From positions 620,001 through 684,000 of the forward strand of contig JASANH010001563.1 in the NCBI GenBank assembly GCA_030248295.1: DNA of 64,000 nucleotides, written 5' to 3'. The notes under the pieces are model-generated. The model saw nothing but the letters and a program-made list of their open reading frames with translations, ran no database searches and was not told where the DNA came from. The position numbers and the translations under genes are program-made. Of this stretch, positions 59,201 through 64,000 are shown one piece after another (within the stretch, counting starts at the first letter, position 1; each line of letters begins with the position of its first letter). The DNA comes from Mesodorylaimus sp. YZB2_4. Taxonomy: Eukaryota; Nematoda; Enoplea; Dorylaimida; Dorylaimidae.

Positions 59201-61000
59201 CCCCATCGCCACAAACGAGCCGTTAAAAAAGAAGCGAGCAAACGAGCTTGGTCCATTATATGTATCCAGGGTAAACGTATACACCTCGGCCACAGTCCAC
59301 TCTGTGTCTTCTTCAATAGTCGGTCAGTGAAACCACATTCCAAACCTTCGTGGACAACTATTGAGCCCGTTGTTCGACCTGGTTTTCTAAAGACACTGCT
59401 GCCCACCCTCGGCCGGCTATCATGGAAGATGGACGGTCGACTTGAGCATGGCCTGTCTTGCAATACAAAACGGACTGGCCACGTGTCAGTAGGCCATGAA
59501 ATGTCTCGATATCGGCTTTCCTTCCTCGAGACGACGCCGAGCGCTCTGCCCGAACGACGTAGAAAAAAGTAGAAAGACGCCATCTGTGCCGAAATCGTAC
59601 TTAAGCACACCTAATCGAGCTCGGCAGCATATGCACTTGATTGCACAAGTAAAATAACGATTCGGGTACAAACTTAGAAAAACCTTGAACGAGCACGGAA
59701 ACTGCAGTCTACACGCGAGGGGATCATAGTCGCATTTTCTTGGTTGGTGTCATTGAAAACACAACGACCCACCACCGACTTCAATTCGTCAAAACTCTCA
59801 TGCCAAGGTGGTACAAAAAGGTACAGCACCGCGTGCGATAAACGGATATCTACGGCGTAAAGGGCCGACCAAAAACCTTGGTGAATGTCCGCCGAGTGAC
59901 CAATTACGCCACCCAAAGTCCACCCCATCAATGAAGAAAGACCAACCCTATAATTCACCTTGTGACTGAAAGGTGCGCTGCTGCAGGACAACGTCAAACG
60001 GAGTGCCCACCCTCGAAGAACGACCATGCACGCATCAGTCAGACGCGGTCACTAGAAGAAACGCCAACCGAGCCCAGTCGTCGACCGGATTAATGCTAAT
60101 CCGTTCTCTGCCTCCGCGTTCCCAGTCAAAAGCTTGACAGCCTTCCTCAAATCTTCCCTTCAATCGCCCCCCGTTTCCAACTCCGGCTTCACGTAGATAT
60201 TATCGAAGTCAATACCTGGCCAGTCTGGTCTGGCGATTGGCCTCAGCCATCAATGGTGTGAAACGTGTCCACGGTCTGTTGATAACGTTCTTGACTGCCA
60301 TCCTGGCCAAAAACGGAGGTAGCAATCGCGATGCACACCGGCAAAAGTGCCCTATTCTCTTCCTATTGTATTGCATACCAAAAGTACTTTTATAAAACCC
60401 CACCCAAAAAAGATATACTCACACGTACTTGCCCTTGCACAATGTCGATAGTCGTCGTTCAATTCGAACAATGAAAAATCTCTTCACCGTCCGTCGATTT
60501 TCGCGTGCGAAAACACTTGTCCATCGACGCCTTCAACACGTGCCCACTAAATTTACAATAACTCGCCTCAAAAATGTCTCGTCCTCGTATTGGAAAATCA
60601 CTGTACGTACCCACAACCGACGCCGCAGCACCACACCACCCGTATTCTATTTTCAAACGCAACCAACCCGAACGCTCAACGCGGCCTTGACGACACCATC
60701 GGCTCTGAAAAAGTGATTACGATTACCGAAGATTCTCTCGCCGTCACGCTATTCGCTCAGAATTCAATTCTTCGCCACAAAAACGTGCCAGGGATAGAAA
60801 AGTCTCATCAGTCCAAGCACCCAACTGTTCCTATCTTGGAATTAAAATTTTCAAGGTCAGATTCTTTTCTCCCTTAGAAACCTCGTGTGAAAACAGAACA
60901 ACTTTTACTTCACGCAGAACCTTACGTTCTTTTAAAAATGGGAACTTTTCAAATGACCTCGAAGGCGCAACCCACTTCCGCGCCAAAAACCGGAAGTCAG
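56234..61000 (-). other. Probable 5' intron/UTR region of Shroom, no coding exon seen
   Basis: No recognisable protein on either strand; open frames are short and motif-free. The plus strand is poor in G and rich in A and C, as in the Shroom introns, to about 60.9 kb. A run of about 15 C lies at 58340-58354. The strand skew suggests transcription from right to left, so a distal Shroom promoter or PDZ-containing 5' exons may lie beyond. Confidence 0.4.
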
Positions 61001-63082
61001 ACGAATCGACAGGTGCTGTTTTTTGCCACTTTCCCGCACACTAGCAGACAATCAATATAAGCACGCGGTTGTTTGAATTATCACAAGGATATTCGACAGT
61101 CGTAATCATGATCCAGAGTTGTTTGATTTCTGTTTAAGTCCCGCACCTCCACGCGTTTTTCGGGTACACACACCCCTCATAAATCTTTTGTGCCATATGT
61201 GGACGCAGAGATGCCGTCAGTCCGTCAATGCCATCTGCTGCTCTTTCTTCGACTCTGGCAGAAAAATCGCGCTTCGGCCATGAAAAGACGAAGGGCCACG
61301 GCGACGTGACAATAAGAAATATTAGTATCAGCTGTTTCCTCTGTGCACTGCAAAAGTAGTCGAATCAGATCGTCTACTCGACCAGCAACACTTACACCTC
61401 TATTTTTACATGAGGCATATTTTGTACAGTAAAGTGCCAGTCTGTTTTTTTCACCAGAGGCAAGAGCAACGCCCGAAACATGGAGTCTTCAAAGTGTGAG
61501 GGTGCCTTGCTGTGCTTGATATTGCCAGCTCCGTTATCGATGTTTGTGACATCCCAGCACGGATGTGCAGAGAGGGATGTCTTGTGCGGTATCTGTGGTT
61601 ATTTGGTGTGCTGCTGATTGTGAGTTGCGCCTTCGATAATGGCTAGATTAGGGCTAGGCTATGCTCTTCTGGGTCAAACCGACACGGCAAGTGACGAGAA
61701 GACATTGTTGCTGCATCAGCCTGACAAGCTGGCTATTGTCGACAAGTGCCAGCCTCGTCCTTGCTCCGGGCGAGCGTTGGAAGGGCTTCGGGATCCGAAT
61801 GCACAATACTCACTTTCCGAAAGTGAGTATTGTGCACTCGGCCCCTGATCCTGCACTGCTACGAGTAGGTTGGCCAGTGGTGACATACGAGCCGGGGCAC
61901 TCGCCTTACTGATCAACGACAGTGCAAGTTGTAAGTCCTGATAATAGTAAGATCATTTGAGGAATGGGATTCGATTTTATCAATACACTTGCGATCATAC
62001 ATAGGCGTAATCCAGAAGGCGCGTTCACACACGCACTATGGTAATATCTGTTGCCATGGCTCAATATGTGAGGGTGTCCTGAAATAGGATTATAGCTGCC
62101 GTGATTTCCAAGCAGGTAGGCACCACCATGATAAGCTGATTGCGATACTTTTTTAATTTTTGTGTGTTTGGCTCTGTTCCCCACTGAACTTCCAACCAGT
62201 TTTGCCTCTAGCCGGTCAGCAGTCATGATACGATAAGCAAGGCCGTGAGGTGACCAGCTCTGACGGCAGCTCCCGTCTGTGTCTCCCCTAGGAGGTCCTC
62301 CACACGATGGCATCCTGTGCCAGCACCAGCGGATGACACTGGGCGAGAAGAGAGGGTGTTCGAGAACATGATTCTCTACTTGTTCGGCGTTTGCTTGGCG
62401 GTACCAGGCGAGTGTGGTGTGCAAGGCCAGCGATGGACATACTAAACCAGTCGAAGACCGGATCGCACTCATCGTCAGAACGGGCTAACTAAACTGCCGT
62501 CCTCAGCCGGAACAGAACTGCGGCCTCGCAGTCAGGTTTGGCCCAAGCAATGCGGGACCAACGCCTACCAACTGACCCACCGTGGCTCATTTATGAGACC
62601 ATTGATTACCGTTGATTGTGCGATGTTCGGCGTGTGTTACAGTATTTCACTTGACACCTTCATCGTATCAACAGCACGCCGTTGGACCTTTCCAATACAC
62701 TGCTGCATCATGCAACCCCAAATTTCTTTGTCAATAACCCCTCCATATTCGATCGAATGCACTACTTGTAGGAAGATATCCTGGTGTGGCTTGTACAGTT
62801 TCAAAGCTACCGAATGCCTTCGAGAATAGTCGATCGAGACGTGCTTTGAATTCTAACGCAATTTTAATCAGATTTGCCATTCACTCCTCCTGTTCCACCA
62901 ACTAGCTCCAAGATTCGAATGAAAATCATGTTTGCAATGTGAATGCTGACCTATACACGCGTGTAATTCTCGAATGACATCGCAAACTCATTTGCATAGT
63001 TTCCTCAGAAGAACACGAGTGGCCTATGGCATGGTATGACGTATGGCAGAGATGGCTATCTTCTGCTCCATGAACACTGTCA
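61001..63082. other. Intergenic, no supported gene
   Basis: No coding exon supported. The strand skew seen to the left is lost. It contains the perfect hairpin at 61800-61836. A 188-codon minus-strand open frame (61906-62472) has no family features and mixed composition. Confidence 0.4.
61800..61836. repeat. Perfect 37-bp hairpin
   Basis: The arm tgcacaatactcactttc (61800-61817) and its exact reverse complement (61819-61836) surround a single C. The flanks show weaker symmetry (ggatccgaa before, ctgatcc after). It has no terminator or CRISPR context. Confidence 0.85.
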
Positions 63083-63255
63083 TGATGTAACCAAGCGTGG
63101 CAACCGTAGGAGGGAGTGTGACTGCAGAAAAACTGACTGGAGCAGGCAAGTCTTGCGACTATACCTACGGCTGAAACATCCCCCAGCCAGGGGAGATCGA
63201 TTACTCTATCTCACTCGCCATGGCCTACCAGGCACGAGGGTCACATCAGGGTGTC
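63083..63255 (-). repeat. Dispersed repeat R1, copy f
   Basis: Best match to copy d: gatgtaaccaagcgtggc, ggagcaggcaagtctt, actatacctacggctgaaac, ccagccaggggagatcga and ccatggcc, in the same order and spacing over about 170 bp. Confidence 0.75.
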
Positions 63256-64000
63256 CTCCCTAATTTCGACAAAAGACTACCATTGCCTTGGGTCCATGAA
63301 AATTCATTTCCCCTCGACTAGTTCCTGTTCCAGACTCAAATAATAATATCCCACGTTGAGGTGGTTACAGTAATTTGAAAATGACAATGTTTCCTTTCAA
63401 AAAAACCATGCATTCCAGCCTGTTGGCTATTTGGCTGACAGGCTGTGAGATCCCCAAGGCCCTATGATCGTCACAGCGCGCACCCGAGCCTTGCATGTTT
63501 GACACGATTCTGGAAAGCAGAATTATTTTCTTTGTTGTTCGAATAACCTGCAGGTTATGCACTACCCACCAGCACTGACAACACTACTGCATTTGCAAGA
63601 GGCCAACACTTCGTTGAGACATCGGGCACCATGTTACCACTTTCAAAATCGACCCGTCGAGTGGACGTGACTTTTGTCGCGAGCATAAGTGTACATCCGG
63701 GTCTAAATCTGAAGTCCCTCTGTCGTATTCACCCCACCTAATCTCCTCAACAACACTTCTATTCTGGGCAACCCCTTCAGGGTGTTCTATAATCGCATGT
63801 TTTTGACTATCCAACTCCGAATATAGACATATCGGCCGCCCCGCCTTCAAGCCTGGACATGACGGCCGTGTACAAAGTATAATTACGGTCTATTAGAGCC
63901 AGAATAAGAAAGTGGCATGAAAGTGAGCACATCCGACGTGGAGAATGCGACAACGGAAGGCACCCTGGCACAATGCGCATTCATCCTGTTCTACACTTTT
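63256..64000. other. Window end, no supported gene
   Basis: No coding exon or repeat boundary can be defended. Short open frames on the minus strand (63365-63562, 63584-63850) have no motifs. Confidence 0.4.

Noticed and set aside
57000-61000. Coding genes in the many short frames of 57-61 kb
   Set aside because: No motif, no consistent splice pairs, and strongly skewed composition that creates open frames by chance.
61906-62472. 188-codon minus-strand open frame
   Set aside because: No recognisable domain, mixed composition and low-complexity-free but motif-free sequence in a repeat-bearing region; no supporting splice or promoter signal.
1-64000. CRISPR arrays, operons, phage or bacterial contamination
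   Set aside because: Nearly all assigned genes have spliceosomal introns and animal families; no regular direct-repeat array or prokaryotic gene cluster was seen.

Overview
The window is nuclear DNA from an animal. Ten genes can be assigned by eye to metazoan families: SPNS1/spinster, RSKR kinase, REC8, TRMT2A, DDX47, DDHD1, TOP3A, cytospin (SPECC1/SPECC1L), HIBADH, MED11 and Shroom make eleven with the less certain ones, plus one unrecognised multi-exon gene and one possible single-exon gene. Meiotic cohesin, Shroom, cytospin and MED11 together point to a bilaterian. Genes are compact, with gt..ag introns mostly 53-65 nt long and a few longer ones that hold repeats. I cannot fix the phylum: a small-genome ecdysozoan or other small invertebrate would fit, but nothing here is diagnostic. 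All exon structures were read from splice consensus, frame continuity and remembered family sequence; none was confirmed with transcripts or searches.

Layout. 1-2.9 kb: repeat-rich, with tandem tRNA-derived SINE copies, a palindromic MITE and a short TTAGGG run. 2.9-3.3 kb: possible small gene (+). 3.65-6.8 kb: spinster-like lysosomal transporter (-), 12 exons. 6.8-10.9 kb: gene-poor, SINEs and a second dispersed repeat. 10.9-16.4 kb: RSKR-like AGC kinase (+), 13 exons. 17.6-19.1 kb: unrecognised gene (-), divergent from REC8 (+, 20.0-25.5 kb, 16 exons). 26.0-27.75 kb: intronless TRMT2A (+), tail-to-tail with DDX47 (-, 27.8-31.4 kb). 31.8-36.2 kb: DDHD1 phospholipase (-). 37.3-39.7 kb: intronless TOP3A (+), tail-to-tail with cytospin (-, 39.9-44.3 kb). 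46.0-48.05 kb: HIBADH (+), tail-to-tail with MED11 (-). 49.2-56.2 kb: Shroom (-). 56.2-64 kb: no recognisable coding sequence; the first ~4.7 kb keeps the strand composition of a minus-strand transcription unit, so it may be Shroom 5' intron/UTR.

The genes are unrelated housekeeping, meiotic and morphogenesis genes; there is no operon or gene cluster. Shroom and cytospin are both actomyosin organisers, and REC8 and TOP3A both act on recombining chromosomes, but I read no functional linkage into their proximity. I found no convincing previously unknown system. The most worthwhile novelties are a non-autonomous hAT-like transposon family with a perfect 8-bp target duplication, two other MITE families, a class II tRNA-derived SINE, a 30-nt candidate intron, a TOP3A whose zinc-ribbon region is replaced by a Gly/Arg-rich linker, and two intronless genes in an otherwise intron-rich stretch.
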